This document shows, piece after piece, positions 1 to 9,600 of a DNA stretch of 40,037 nucleotides. The stretch spans positions 1 to 40,037 of the forward strand of contig QHWJ01000231.1 in NCBI GenBank assembly GCA_003222535.1. The letters run 5' to 3'. Under the pieces are notes generated by a model that was not told the DNA's origin, made no database searches, and saw only the letters and a list, made by a program, of their open reading frames with translations. The translations under genes were made by a program, and so were the position numbers. How positions within the stretch are numbered: the stretch's first letter is position 1; every line of letters begins with the position of its first letter. Source of the stretch: Acidobacteriota bacterium. Lineage in GTDB: Bacteria > Acidobacteriota > Vicinamibacteria > Vicinamibacterales > CAVVIG01.

Positions 1-498
1 CCGGACCTGATTGTCTGGCAGCTTTGGTCCCGCAACCGTCAGGATCGCCCACAGGGTGTGTTCAGCCACGCGACCGCGTTGACGCTGCACGAACTGTCCG
101 ACGCGATGCCGTCGAAGCTGGACATGACTGTCCCGGCAGGCTTCCAGCGGATGGCCGCAATTCCTGGAGTGCTTCGTCTGCATCGTGCCCACCTCGGCGA
201 GCCTGATATCGAAACCATCGACGGCGTTCGCGTCACGACGCCTCTGCGAACGCTCATTGACGTGATCGTCGACGGTGTGATCGCACCGGAAGTGCAACTG
301 CAGGCTGTCGATGAGGCCATCCGGCGCGGCCTCGTCATGCTCCGGCATTTGGAGGCTGCCAAGGTAAGCATCCGGGCTCGACAACGAATCGACAGAGTCC
401 TGAAGCAGGTACACGATGATCGCTCAACGCCAGTACGCGACAGCCGGCGCCCTCCGCGCAGCGCTCGAAGCGCGGCTAAACGAAAAGTCGCGTCGTGA
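1..498 (+). CDS. AbiEi-family type IV antitoxin, C-terminal part (5' end outside window)
   Basis: The frame is open from base 1, so the start lies upstream of the window. The visible part reads ...GVFSHATALTLHELSD..., then a PSKLDMTVPAGFQR stretch and a VTTPLRTLIDVIVDG stretch, which is the pattern of the C-terminal domain of AbiEi-type antitoxins. In that family an N-terminal winged helix binds the promoter and the antitoxin counters the AbiEii nucleotidyltransferase toxin. The toxin gene follows on the same strand but starts 83 nt before this frame closes, a much longer overlap than is usual for such pairs. The last ~25 residues are Arg/Ser/Pro-rich and do not look like family sequence, so the original stop was probably lost through a small frameshift. 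Family assignment is from recognised motifs; activity is unknown. Confidence 0.75.
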   Translation, partial: PDLIVWQLWSRNRQDRPQGVFSHATALTLHELSDAMPSKLDMTVPAGFQRMAAIPGVLRLHRAHLGEPDIETIDGVRVTTPLRTLIDVIVDGVIAPEVQLQAVDEAIRRGLVMLRHLEAAKVSIRARQRIDRVLKQVHDDRSTPVRDSRRPPRSARSAAKRKVAS

Positions 499-1045
499 CG
501 GCGTTGATCTCCAGCGTCTGCGACGGCAAGTCGCCTTCGACCGGCTGCTCGCCCGAATGTTCGACTGCTCGCAGTTAGATCGCGATGGCTGGGTCCTGAA
601 AGGCGGCTACGCGCTCGAAATGCGATTCCACCAGGCGCGATCGACGAAAGACCTCGATCTCACCGTCAGGAGGAACGGACCACGCTCCGACGAGTCGCCC
701 GCGTCTCTTCGGGAGAGGCTTCAGCTCGCGGCCGAAGTACAGCTACCGGACTTCTTCAAGTTCGTTGTCGGTGAGGCGATGGCCGAGCTTAACCAAGCGC
801 CAGAGGGCGGCGCTCGGTTCCCGGTTGATGCCCGCCTCGATGGTCGGACATTTGTGAGATTCCATGTCGCTTTCGTACGCAGGGGTACGCATTCGATTCC
901 GCTGGACGTTCCTCGACCTACGTTGGACTGGGCGAAGCCATTTGCCTCTCTCGCGGCTGAGTGCGGAATCCGCGAGACTGCCAGCACAGCTCACGAACGA
1001 GTTGGAGCTTTCTGGCGAGGGCTGCATGGGAACCTGCGAAGATAG
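416..1045 (+). CDS. AbiEii-type nucleotidyltransferase toxin, probably truncated
   Basis: The product (209 aa) begins MIAQRQYATAGALRAALEAR and carries the core of the AbiEii/DUF1814 nucleotidyltransferase fold: a WVLKGGYALEMRF segment (residues ~60-72), then STKDLDLTVRR with the metal-binding Asp pair (~75-85). Relatives usually run to about 280-300 residues and contain an FAEKLHAYT-like segment and an RVKDLVDL-like segment. Neither is present in this frame. After an ARLDGRTFVRFHV stretch the sequence stops resembling the family, and another frame contains AKIVDLKSYV near 1036-1065, which may be a trace of the missing part. I read this as a toxin gene decayed by one or more frameshifts. ATG at 416 is preceded by a weak AGGT. 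It overlaps the antitoxin by 83 nt. Confidence 0.6.
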   Translation: MIAQRQYATAGALRAALEARLNEKSRRDGVDLQRLRRQVAFDRLLARMFDCSQLDRDGWVLKGGYALEMRFHQARSTKDLDLTVRRNGPRSDESPASLRERLQLAAEVQLPDFFKFVVGEAMAELNQAPEGGARFPVDARLDGRTFVRFHVAFVRRGTHSIPLDVPRPTLDWAKPFASLAAECGIRETASTAHERVGAFWRGLHGNLRR

Positions 1046-1089
1046 TGGACTTGAAGTCTTATGTCGACAGCTCTGAGGAATGCGAGGAG

Positions 1090-4000
1090 CTATCGTTTTG
1101 CGCGTTCGTGACGGCCCGCCGCGATTTCAAGCGAGGGCACCGGAATCGGCACGATTCGCGTGTTGTACTGGTCGCGATCGTGTCGCAGCGCAGGCGTGTC
1201 GGGATAGTGCTCGGGCGGTGCGTACGGATAGCGGGTCATCCCGTGAAACGGCAGCGGTTCCAGCCGCTCGGGCGAAGCCGAGTTGATGTCCATTTCCTTG
1301 CTGAATCCGTCGGCGAACAGCAGAAATGTGCGCTTCGAGCCCGGCGCGGGCGAACCGGACGGCGCCGCGTTGAACGAGAGCGCAATCTCGTCGCCCGGAC
1401 GGGAGACGACGAACCGATCGTCCACGCGCGTGAGGAGCTCCAGCACGTCACCTTCACGCGTGTATCGCCCGAGCATCGTCTTCCACGGCGATTCGGTCGT
1501 GACCCGATCGTATTCGTATGTGGATGGCTGCGTGCCGCCGGGAAGCACCTCGGCCGAAAACCCACGCCACCGCAATTGCGCGCGCACCGGATCCATCCGT
1601 TCGACGCGAACGTCGCCGCTCCGCGCCGGCGTGCCGACGAGAATCTGGTCCCAGTAGATGCGCATGTTGGTGACGAGGCGAATGTCAACTGCACGACGGG
1701 AGCCCCCGCCCTCCGGCCCTGCGGCGTTCGCAAGACGGTTCGCGAGATCGACGACGATTGTTTGCGGACGACCGACCGGCACGCCGACGTCGGTGATCAG
1801 CGTGCGCCAGCGGCCGTCGATGCCTTTCACCTCGAGGCGCGGCGGCTGCAGCGAGCGGCCCGCCTGGTGCGCCGCGACGTTGTCGCTCGAGAAGGCGTAG
1901 TCGGTCCAGCCGGTCAGCAGCAGCACCCTCGGTTCAGTCGACGGCGCAAGCGTCAGCGTCAGCGTGTGCGGTTCGGCGTATCCGCGAAACGGGGCGAGCG
2001 CGAAGTCATCGACGTACTCGCGATCGCGACTGGCGACGCGGTCGGTGACGTCGTGCCCATGTTCGTCGATCGCTCGCGCCGGAGGACGCAGATCGCGGAC
2101 GGCGTAGAGGCGGAACGGCTTGGGCGGGTCGGTCATGCCTTCGTCCGGAAAGATCTCGACGCCGGCCGGATGCGTCACCGCGAGCAGCTCCAGCCGATCG
2201 AAGAACACCGCTTCTTCCAGCTCGTTGGTCACTCGGAGCTCCAGCCGGCCGTCCCTCGGCTTCAGTTGATCGTCACGGATGCGGACGTACTCGTCGGGAT
2301 CGGGCACGTTGCGAACGCCGGGCGACTCCCAGTAACCCATCTCGCCGCCGCCCATGAAATCGGTAACGAACTCGAACCTGTGGCCGTTCCACGCGTAAAG
2401 AAACGGACACGAGGAAGGCTTACGATCGAGCTCGGCGACCGCCAGCGGCGAGGTGACGGTCGTTTCGGCCTGCAGGATACCCGACGGCCACAGCACGCGG
2501 ACGACGTCGGCGCGCGGCCGGTGTCCCAGCCCGAAGAGGGCGTCCGGCGGCGAGACCGCCGGCGTCGCCGCCGACATCTCGAGGCGCTGTCGCAGACTGC
2601 CCGCCCTGAGATCGATCTTCGCGCCGATGCCACCGCGGTTGCTCGCGCGGCCGGTGAGCTTCACGCGCACCGACGGCGTGCGGCTGGCGCCCTGGTTGCG
2701 CCAGACGTCCACACCGCCGGCCGCGCCAGGCGATACGATGTCGATGCCGCCATCGCCATCCACGTCGGCTGAGACGAACGCGCGAGCCGACGCCGCACGC
2801 GAGCCGGATTCACCTCCGCCGGCGAACGCGCGGGACGTCACATCCATCCAGCCGCCGGCGACCTGGCGGAGCAGGCGCGGTCCACGGGCGGACCACGTCA
2901 AGAGGTCCAGCAGACCGTCGTTGTCGTAGTCGACGAACTGTGCCGCGATGGCGTCAGCGGACGCCGGCGGTGCCGGCGCGATCTTGAATCGTCGGTGACC
3001 GTCGCTCAGCGCGAAAACGCCTGGCGCGCCGGCGCGGCCGAAGAAGAAATCAGGAAAGTCGTCTTTGTTGATATCCGCTGCCGCGACGCTCGTCAACCGG
3101 CCCTCGATGCGCAGACCGACGTCCGCGGCCGTGTCGCGGAATGTGCCGTCGCGCAGGTTCTTGAACAACGCCGGCGGCCCTTCGTTCGTCACGACCAGCA
3201 GATCGACCTCGCGGTGGTTGTCGTAATCGGTCGGCACGACCGCGATGCCCCCCGCCGCGCCGGCGATGCCGGATTGCCTGGTGATGTCGGTGAACGTCCG
3301 GTCGCCGTTGTTCCTGACGAGCTGCAGCGGGGCGTTGCCCGCAATGACAAGGTCCAGATCTCCGTCGTGATCGAAATCGACGAACGCCGCCGACGCCGGC
3401 CGTCCCGGGTACGGTGGAAGGCCGGCACCCGCGGTCGCGTTTGAGAATCTGCCGTTCCCGTCGTTGTGATAGAGGACGTTCCCGCCGCTGCGAAGCACCA
3501 GCAGATCGGTACGGCCGTCGTTGTCGTAATCCCCTGCCACCGCGCCGAGGCCGCCCTGCGCCACGTCGGCCGCGAGCCCCGAATCGGTCGTGAAGTCGGT
3601 GAACGCGCCGCGATCGTTTCTGAGCAGCCGGAGTCCGCCCGGCCAGACGACGAGGAGGTCGAGGTCGCCGTCGCCGTCGAAGTCGATCAGCGTGAGCCCA
3701 TCCGCCGCTGCCGCGTCCGGTATCGCCGCGACCGGTTTGGGCTTGAACTCGACATCTGGAACCGCTGGATCGACCAGCTCCAGCTCCGCACCGGTCGACA
3801 CGACGGCTTCGGCGTACCGACCCTGTTCGAGGTAATTCGCGGAGAACACGATGCCGTAACCGCCGGCGCGTACCGCCTCCGAGCGTTGCATCGCCTGCTG
3901 GCCTTCTTCACGCCGGCCGGCGCGCGTCAGCGCCAGGCCGAGGTTGTAGGTCGCCGTGACGCTGTACGGCTCTTCCGCAACCGCGGAGCGGAAGCGGTCG

Positions 4001-4464
4001 ATGGCTTCGGCGTAGCGCTGCCCCTGGAGATCGATCTGTCCCAGGTTGATGAGCGCGCCGACGTCCCGCGCGTCGATCTGCAGGACGCGTGCGAAGGCGG
4101 CCCGCGCCTGCGCCTCGCGTCCTCCTCGCGCGCGCTCGATCAGGCCGAGCAAGTACGGCGGGTGCGGATCGTCGGGCAGCCTCCGGGCGGCCTCGTTCGC
4201 TTCGCGCTCGGCGCCGTCGAGGTCCGGTACGTACAAAAGAGCGATTGCGAGATTGATGCGGGCGATCGCCACCGCTGGATTCGCGCGCAGCGCTCGGCGG
4301 AACGCGTCCGCGGCGCCCATGTAGTCGAACTGCTCGAGCAACGCGACGCCGAGATTGTTGGCGCGATACGCGTTCTCGCGCGCTTGCGAATCCGAAGAGC
4401 ACGTCTGGGAGCTGACGGCCGCAGCCAGCGCGGCGGCGAGCCATGCCACGCGGGAAAGCTTCAC
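1090..4464 (-). CDS. Secreted TPR - FG-GAP/VCBS - ASPIC/UnbV protein (CRTAC1-like) with large extra C-terminal region
   Basis: A 1124-residue exported protein. Residues 1-20 form a signal peptide (start is GTG); a Cys follows the hydrophobic stretch but without a good lipobox. Residues ~33-220 are TPR repeats (for example NNLGVALLEQFDYMGAADAF and YNLGLALTRAGRREEGQQAM). Residues ~250-610 carry repeated FG-GAP/VCBS calcium-binding motifs (DFDGDGDLDLLV, DYDNDGRTDLLVL, DYDNDGLLDLLTW), which build a beta-propeller in integrin-like and CRTAC1 proteins. Residues ~620-680 are an ASPIC/UnbV domain (RGGIGAKIDLRAG, LWPSGILQ). Residues ~680-1124 form a further region starting SCPFLYAWNGHRFEFVTDF that I cannot name. 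It is divergent from the trehalase gene and has a TACTCT hexamer 9 nt before the start. A role in surface glycan binding is inferred from context only. Confidence 0.85.
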   Translation of the reverse strand: MKLSRVAWLAAALAAAVSSQTCSSDSQARENAYRANNLGVALLEQFDYMGAADAFRRALRANPAVAIARINLAIALLYVPDLDGAEREANEAARRLPDDPHPPYLLGLIERARGGREAQARAAFARVLQIDARDVGALINLGQIDLQGQRYAEAIDRFRSAVAEEPYSVTATYNLGLALTRAGRREEGQQAMQRSEAVRAGGYGIVFSANYLEQGRYAEAVVSTGAELELVDPAVPDVEFKPKPVAAIPDAAAADGLTLIDFDGDGDLDLLVVWPGGLRLLRNDRGAFTDFTTDSGLAADVAQGGLGAVAGDYDNDGRTDLLVLRSGGNVLYHNDGNGRFSNATAGAGLPPYPGRPASAAFVDFDHDGDLDLVIAGNAPLQLVRNNGDRTFTDITRQSGIAGAAGGIAVVPTDYDNHREVDLLVVTNEGPPALFKNLRDGTFRDTAADVGLRIEGRLTSVAAADINKDDFPDFFFGRAGAPGVFALSDGHRRFKIAPAPPASADAIAAQFVDYDNDGLLDLLTWSARGPRLLRQVAGGWMDVTSRAFAGGGESGSRAASARAFVSADVDGDGGIDIVSPGAAGGVDVWRNQGASRTPSVRVKLTGRASNRGGIGAKIDLRAGSLRQRLEMSAATPAVSPPDALFGLGHRPRADVVRVLWPSGILQAETTVTSPLAVAELDRKPSSCPFLYAWNGHRFEFVTDFMGGGEMGYWESPGVRNVPDPDEYVRIRDDQLKPRDGRLELRVTNELEEAVFFDRLELLAVTHPAGVEIFPDEGMTDPPKPFRLYAVRDLRPPARAIDEHGHDVTDRVASRDREYVDDFALAPFRGYAEPHTLTLTLAPSTEPRVLLLTGWTDYAFSSDNVAAHQAGRSLQPPRLEVKGIDGRWRTLITDVGVPVGRPQTIVVDLANRLANAAGPEGGGSRRAVDIRLVTNMRIYWDQILVGTPARSGDVRVERMDPVRAQLRWRGFSAEVLPGGTQPSTYEYDRVTTESPWKTMLGRYTREGDVLELLTRVDDRFVVSRPGDEIALSFNAAPSGSPAPGSKRTFLLFADGFSKEMDINSASPERLEPLPFHGMTRYPYAPPEHYPDTPALRHDRDQYNTRIVPIPVPSLEIAAGRHERAKR

Positions 4465-4515
4465 CGGAGTCCAAGAGTATCAGCGATGACGCGACACGTA
4501 AATATCAGGAGCCAG

Positions 4516-6264
4516 ATGCTACACTACGCGCCCGGCGCGTGTCAGATGACCATCCTGACGTACCTGCGGCGCAGTCGAATCGCACGCGTGAAGTCCGGCG
4601 CGGCCTTGACCGGCGCGATCGTGGTCGCGCTGGCGATCTCGCACGCCACGCCGCGCGGCGTGGACGGCCAGACGGCGGCGGCTCCTTCCGCGTCAGGTCC
4701 CTCGGCAAGCCAGATCCGGGCCGTTCGGCAGTACATCAAGCGGACGTGGACCGTGCTGACACGCTCGGCGCGCGATCTGCCGCGCGCCGCGCCGGACCCG
4801 AAAATGCGCCGCGCGCCCGGCGCGTCCTGGCCGGTGTACGTCGCGGCCGATGAGGATCGCGCCGCGATCGCACGAACGCTCGGGGCGGTCCTGACGCCGG
4901 CCGATCTCCAGCACATCGATCTCCGTGTGCTCCCGGCGGATCGCCGGGGGATTTCCGACCACGGCTTGTTGTATTTGCCGCACCCGTACGTCGTGCCCGG
5001 CGGGCGCTTCAACGAGATGTACGGCTGGGACAGCTACTTCATCGGGCGCGGCCTGTTGCGCGACGGCGAGGTCGCGCTCGCTCGTGACATGACGGACAAT
5101 TTCCTGTACGAGATCACCCACTACGGCATGATCCTGAACGCCAACCGGACGTACTTCCTGACGCGCTCGCAGCCGCCGTTTCTGACCGAGATGATCCTCG
5201 GCGTCTACGACAAGACGCGCGATCGCCGCTGGCTGAGCTCGACGTTACCGTCCATTGATCGTTATTACGCATTCTGGACGTCGCCGCCGCATCTGGTCGG
5301 CGCGAACGGGCTCTCGCGCTATTTCGACGTTGGCGCGGGGCCGGCGCCCGAGGTCCTGGCCGACGAACGCGACGCGCAGGGCCGAACGCACTACGACCGG
5401 GTGCGGGATTACTACCGCACGCACGAGATCGCCGACTACGATGTGTCGCGGTTTTACGATCGCGATGCCAACCGGCTCACGGATCTGTTCTACGAAGGCG
5501 ACCGCTCGATGCGCGAGTCCGGGTTCGATCCGTCGAACCGATTCGGGCCGTTCAGCGCCGACATCATCCACTACACCCCTGTGTGCCTGAACGTGCTCTT
5601 GTATCGCATGGAGGACGACGCGGCGCGGATCAATTCGATCGTCGGAAACGCCGCCGCTGCAGAGCTGTGGCAGGCGAGGGCGCGGCAGCGGCGGGAGCGT
5701 ATCGATCGGTTCCTCTGGGATCCTGATGCCGGACTGTACTTCGACTACAACTTCGAGACACGGCACCGCCGCCGGTACGAGTTTGCGACCACGTTCTATC
5801 CGCTGTGGGCCGGCATCGCGTCCCCCGGGCAGGCGCGCCAGGTCGTCTCCAACCTGCCCAGGTTCGAAGCGCCCGGTGGCGTGCTGACCAGCACACAGAC
5901 GACGGGCAGCCAGTGGGACGCGCCGTACGGATGGGCGCCGCTGCAGCTCATGGCGGTCGACGGACTGCGCCGATACGGCTACGACGCCGACGCCGATCGG
6001 CTCGCGCGCAAATTCGTCTCGCTCGTCGCCGACGACTTCGACGCGCATGGAACGATCGTCGAGAAGTACGACGTCCGCCGCCGCTCATCGGACCTCGGCG
6101 CCGGGCTGCGGTTCGGCTACACGTCGAATGAAGCCGGCTTCGGATGGACGAACGCGGCTGTTCTCGATCTGCTCGCCGGACTGAACCGCGTGCAGAGAGG
6201 CGCCGCCAGTGGTCGCGCGTCATCAGACGGAGGTCGGCAGTCGACCGTGGTCGGTCAGCCGTGA
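4516..6264 (+). CDS. Secreted GH37 alpha,alpha-trehalase
   Basis: Hydrolyses trehalose to two glucose molecules, presumably in the periplasm. The product is 582 aa from ATG 4516. Both trehalase signatures are intact: PGGRFNEMYGWDSY at ~161-174 and QWDAPYGWAP at ~466-475. The likely catalytic acid is Asp ~338 in ESGFDPSNRFG (family usual: SGWDFSSR), and the likely catalytic base is Glu ~516 in EKYD. A signal sequence is visible (VKSGAALTGAIVVALAISHA). ATG 4516 has AGGAG four bases upstream; ATG 4546 would give a more ordinary signal-peptide n-region but has no Shine-Dalgarno, so the start is uncertain by ten residues. The gene is divergent from the TPR/FG-GAP/ASPIC gene with about 50 bp between them, so the two probably share a regulatory region. 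Confidence 0.93.
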   Translation: MLHYAPGACQMTILTYLRRSRIARVKSGAALTGAIVVALAISHATPRGVDGQTAAAPSASGPSASQIRAVRQYIKRTWTVLTRSARDLPRAAPDPKMRRAPGASWPVYVAADEDRAAIARTLGAVLTPADLQHIDLRVLPADRRGISDHGLLYLPHPYVVPGGRFNEMYGWDSYFIGRGLLRDGEVALARDMTDNFLYEITHYGMILNANRTYFLTRSQPPFLTEMILGVYDKTRDRRWLSSTLPSIDRYYAFWTSPPHLVGANGLSRYFDVGAGPAPEVLADERDAQGRTHYDRVRDYYRTHEIADYDVSRFYDRDANRLTDLFYEGDRSMRESGFDPSNRFGPFSADIIHYTPVCLNVLLYRMEDDAARINSIVGNAAAAELWQARARQRRERIDRFLWDPDAGLYFDYNFETRHRRRYEFATTFYPLWAGIASPGQARQVVSNLPRFEAPGGVLTSTQTTGSQWDAPYGWAPLQLMAVDGLRRYGYDADADRLARKFVSLVADDFDAHGTIVEKYDVRRRSSDLGAGLRFGYTSNEAGFGWTNAAVLDLLAGLNRVQRGAASGRASSDGGRQSTVVGQP

Positions 6265-6345
6265 CGCGCGCATCAGCGAAGCGGGCGGTGCGACGCTCGC
6301 CGCAGTGCTGAGCGCGTGCACGCGTCACACCTCCGGGCGCCGCCC

Positions 6346-6600
6346 TTAGTACTCGATGTCACAATTACGGCGACGTATTTCGTGACGGCGATCGGTGCCC
6401 TACTTCAGAAATACGACGACATATTTGGCCAGAGAGACACAAAGACACAGAGAAGAACACGCCGCAGGTAGCGCGCTCGACGCGGCGCCGCCGAGCGGCG
6501 GGCGAGGCGTGCCAACCGCAAACGAACGACCACTGGACCGTGGCTCGGTCGTTCGTGTGTACTTAATGGTCCGTCGCTTGATTACGGCGACGCACCGGGG
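6346..6600. repeat. Interspersed repeat copy A, with two 18-bp near-palindromes and a hairpin
   Basis: Gap of 385 bp between the convergent trehalase and receptor genes; no gene seen. From TTAGTAC (6346) to CGAACGACC (6531) it matches 23775-23911 in order and in much of its spacing: TTAGTAC-N10-AATTACG-N-CGACGTA, then ATTTGG, a GAGACAC/GACACAGAG purine-rich run, GCGCTCGACGCGG, and ACCGCAAACGAACGACC. Copy A holds two near-palindromes, AATTACGGCGACGTATTT (6363-6380) and AAATACGACGACATATTT (6409-6426). It also has a perfect 10-bp stem, ACGAACGACC (6522-6531) with GGTCGTTCGT (6547-6556), which could act as a terminator for the converging genes although no T-tract follows. Confidence 0.65.
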
Positions 6601-6649
6601 TCGCCGAGGCGCCCCCGACGCGTCCCTCCCCTGACCTTTTCGCCTGCCG

Positions 6650-9600
6650 TCAGAAGATGTACTTGAACGCGAACTGGAAGTTCCGCATCGGATCGGCGCC
6701 GCCATAGGCGGTCGATGTGATCCGGCCGGCGTTCGGGTTGTCGTTGCCCGGCACGCCGATCTCCGAATCGGGGTTGCCGAGGTTCACGTGGTTGAAGAGG
6801 TTGATCGCCTCGACGCGGAGCTCGATGGCCTGGCCGCTGGCGACGCTGAAGCGCTTGAACAACGACGCGTCGGTTCGCCAGTAGCCCGGTCCGACGAGCG
6901 AGTTCCGCGGCAGGTTGCCGAAGGTCCCCAGCGCCGGCCGTGAAAACGCGGTTCCGGCGGTGCCAATCGGCGTTGCGTTGAACCAGTGATCGCGCGTGCC
7001 GCCGCCCGCCATCGCGTCGCCGACCAGATTCGGACGATTCGGCCCCGTGTCCCGGTCCGTGCCGGCGTCGCGATAGGTCACGTTGAACGGCAGACCACTC
7101 TGAATAATGGTGTTCTGGTTGACCTGCCAGCCGCCAAGCCACCGGCTGCTTCTGAAAATCGGCAGTTCGTAGGTGGTTGCGATCGAGAAGTTGTGCGCGC
7201 GATCCCAGTCCGCGGGTCCGTAGTTCAGGCTCGGATCGAAGAAGAAGTACTCCGGCAAATCCTGCCGCTCCCGCTGCGCCGTGTACTGCGCGTAGATCGA
7301 ATAGCCTCTGGAGAAACGCTTCGTCAGCCTCGTCTGCAGCGCATCGTACCGGTTGTGCGCGCAGTTGCAGTACACCGCGATGTCCTGCGTCCAGCCGTAG
7401 CGGACGAAATACGGCCGGCGAAGATCGCGAGGAACATTCGGGTAGCCGGCAATCGACGCCTGATTGATGTTGATGTCCGGGTTGTCGCCCGCGAATACGC
7501 GCTGACCGTAGTTGCCGACGTAGGCCGCCTCAACTGAGACGTCGTGGGTCAGCTCGCGCTGAACGGTGATGTTGTATGCATCGACGGCGGGCAGATGCTG
7601 CTTGTCGGGCAATGCCCGTTCGGACACACCGTTGGGCACCTGCAGCAGCCCGTTGGTGGGTACGGGCGGAAACACCGGCGCCGGCGGACCTTGCGCGAGG
7701 TTGAATACCGAAGCGAAGTTCGCCGGCGCGACGAGGCTCTGGGCCGACAGAACCGGCAGGTTCTGCGTGACGGTGTGACCGAAGATCGAACCGAACACGC
7801 CAAGGTCGTAACTCCGGCCGTAGCCACCGCGCAGGACCGTCTTCTCGGTCAGCTGGTAGCTGAGGCCGACACGCGGCGCCCAGTTCAGCGCGTTCCTGAC
7901 GCCGCCATTGAGACCGATGCCGCCAACGCCAGCCACCCGAATGAGCGGGGACGGGATGTCGACAGTGCTGCCGTCCACGGTCGCCAGCAGGAAGCCGCCG
8001 TTTTGAGCCGCGTTGACCGTCTGCGGATTGATGATGTCGAGTCGCAGACCGTAGTAGGCCGTCAGCTTCTGCGAGCCACGCCAGGTGTCCTGCACGTAGT
8101 ACGCGCTCCGCCACTGGCGATCGGCCGCGTCTATTGTAGGACTGATATACCGATCGAGCCGGCCGACCTCACCGAGGAGGAACGTCGCGAGGCCCAGTCC
8201 CCCGCCATTGGGACCCTGCGTCTGCTCCGGATAGAAGTGGAGCTCGCCGGACCGATGCCTGTCGCTCGGCACGCGCAGGTTCCAGGCTCGGCGCACATCG
8301 ACGCCGAACTTGACCGTGTGGTTCTGGACGAGGCGGGTGACGTTCGCGACAAACTGCATCTGCTTCTCGTCCTCATTGAGCGGGCAGTTGCAGCGGTTCA
8401 CCCCCAGGCCCGAGCCGAAGTTGAACCCCCGATTGCCTTGCCCGATCGGCCCGCCTCCTTCCGTGCCGACGAAACCGCCGAACAGCCCGGACGTAAAGTT
8501 GTTGTCCAGGTTCAACCCTGGGATCCCGGCGTCCTTCGCGGGCGTCGTGCCGAAGTCGAACGGCAGCACGTCCACCTTGTAGCTGAACCAGCCGAAGCGG
8601 AAGTCGGCCGTGGTGTTGTTGCCGATGGTCCGATCGAATCCGGTTGCAAGACTGTGGTTTTTGACATTCGAGACCCCTCCGAGCGAGACGAGCTCCTGAC
8701 CCCCGCCCGGGCCGAACGCCGTGGGCCCGTTGCGATCGAACCTCGCGAAGCTGTAGCGTCCGAACAGATTGAGCCGCGCATTGATGCGGTCGTCGAGCCG
8801 GACATCGAAGGTATCGTCGTTGAACGGCTCGCTGCCGGCCGCAACGAAATTGTCGCGCGTGCCGTTCTCCGTGCCCGGCCGGTTCGGCAGTGGAATCAGC
8901 TTCAAGATCGCCAGCGCCTGCGGCGACAGCCGGCTGTTCGGAATGACGTTGTTGCCGAACTGTGTCCGCGTCGCGGGCGTGGCGCCGCTCAGGGGATCAA
9001 ACACATTGACGCCGTACGCGCTCAAATCGCCGTTGCGCGCCGCGGCAGTCGGCACCGTGAGCAGCCGCGAGCCTCCGACTTTGCTCCGCAGTCCCTGATA
9101 GTCGCCGAAGAAGAACACCTTGTCCTTCCGGATCGGTCCGCCCAGCGATCCACCAAACTGATTCCGCGTCGTGTCCGGAATGAACTTGCCGGTCAGCGGA
9201 TCGGGCAGCGACTGCGAAAACGGGTTGCGCTCCTGCAGACGATCGTCGAGGTGGAACTCGAACGCGCTGCCGTGCAGAGTGTTCGCGCCCGACTTCGTCT
9301 GTACGGAAACGACGCCGGCGGTCGCCTGTCCGAACTCCGCGTCGTAATTCTGCGACGTGATCTTCGTTTCCTGAATCGCATCGAAATTCGGGTTGATGAC
9401 GATGATGCCGAGAATCGGATCGCGGTTCTCGGTGCCATCGAGCTGGTAACCGGTGCCGCTGAAGTGCTGCCCGTTCACCATCGTCTGCGTCGAGCCCTGC
9501 GGGTTCTCGCTCGCCGCGTGCTGCCACTGAAGCTGCTGGGTGCCGGGCGTCAGCAGGATGAATTTCGTGAAGTTGCGATCGAGGATGGGCAAATCGTTGA

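Noticed and set aside
961-2772. 603-codon open frame antisense to the TPR/FG-GAP/ASPIC gene
   Set aside because: Low-complexity Arg-rich translation with no recognisable domain; the opposite strand has clear family motifs over the same bases.
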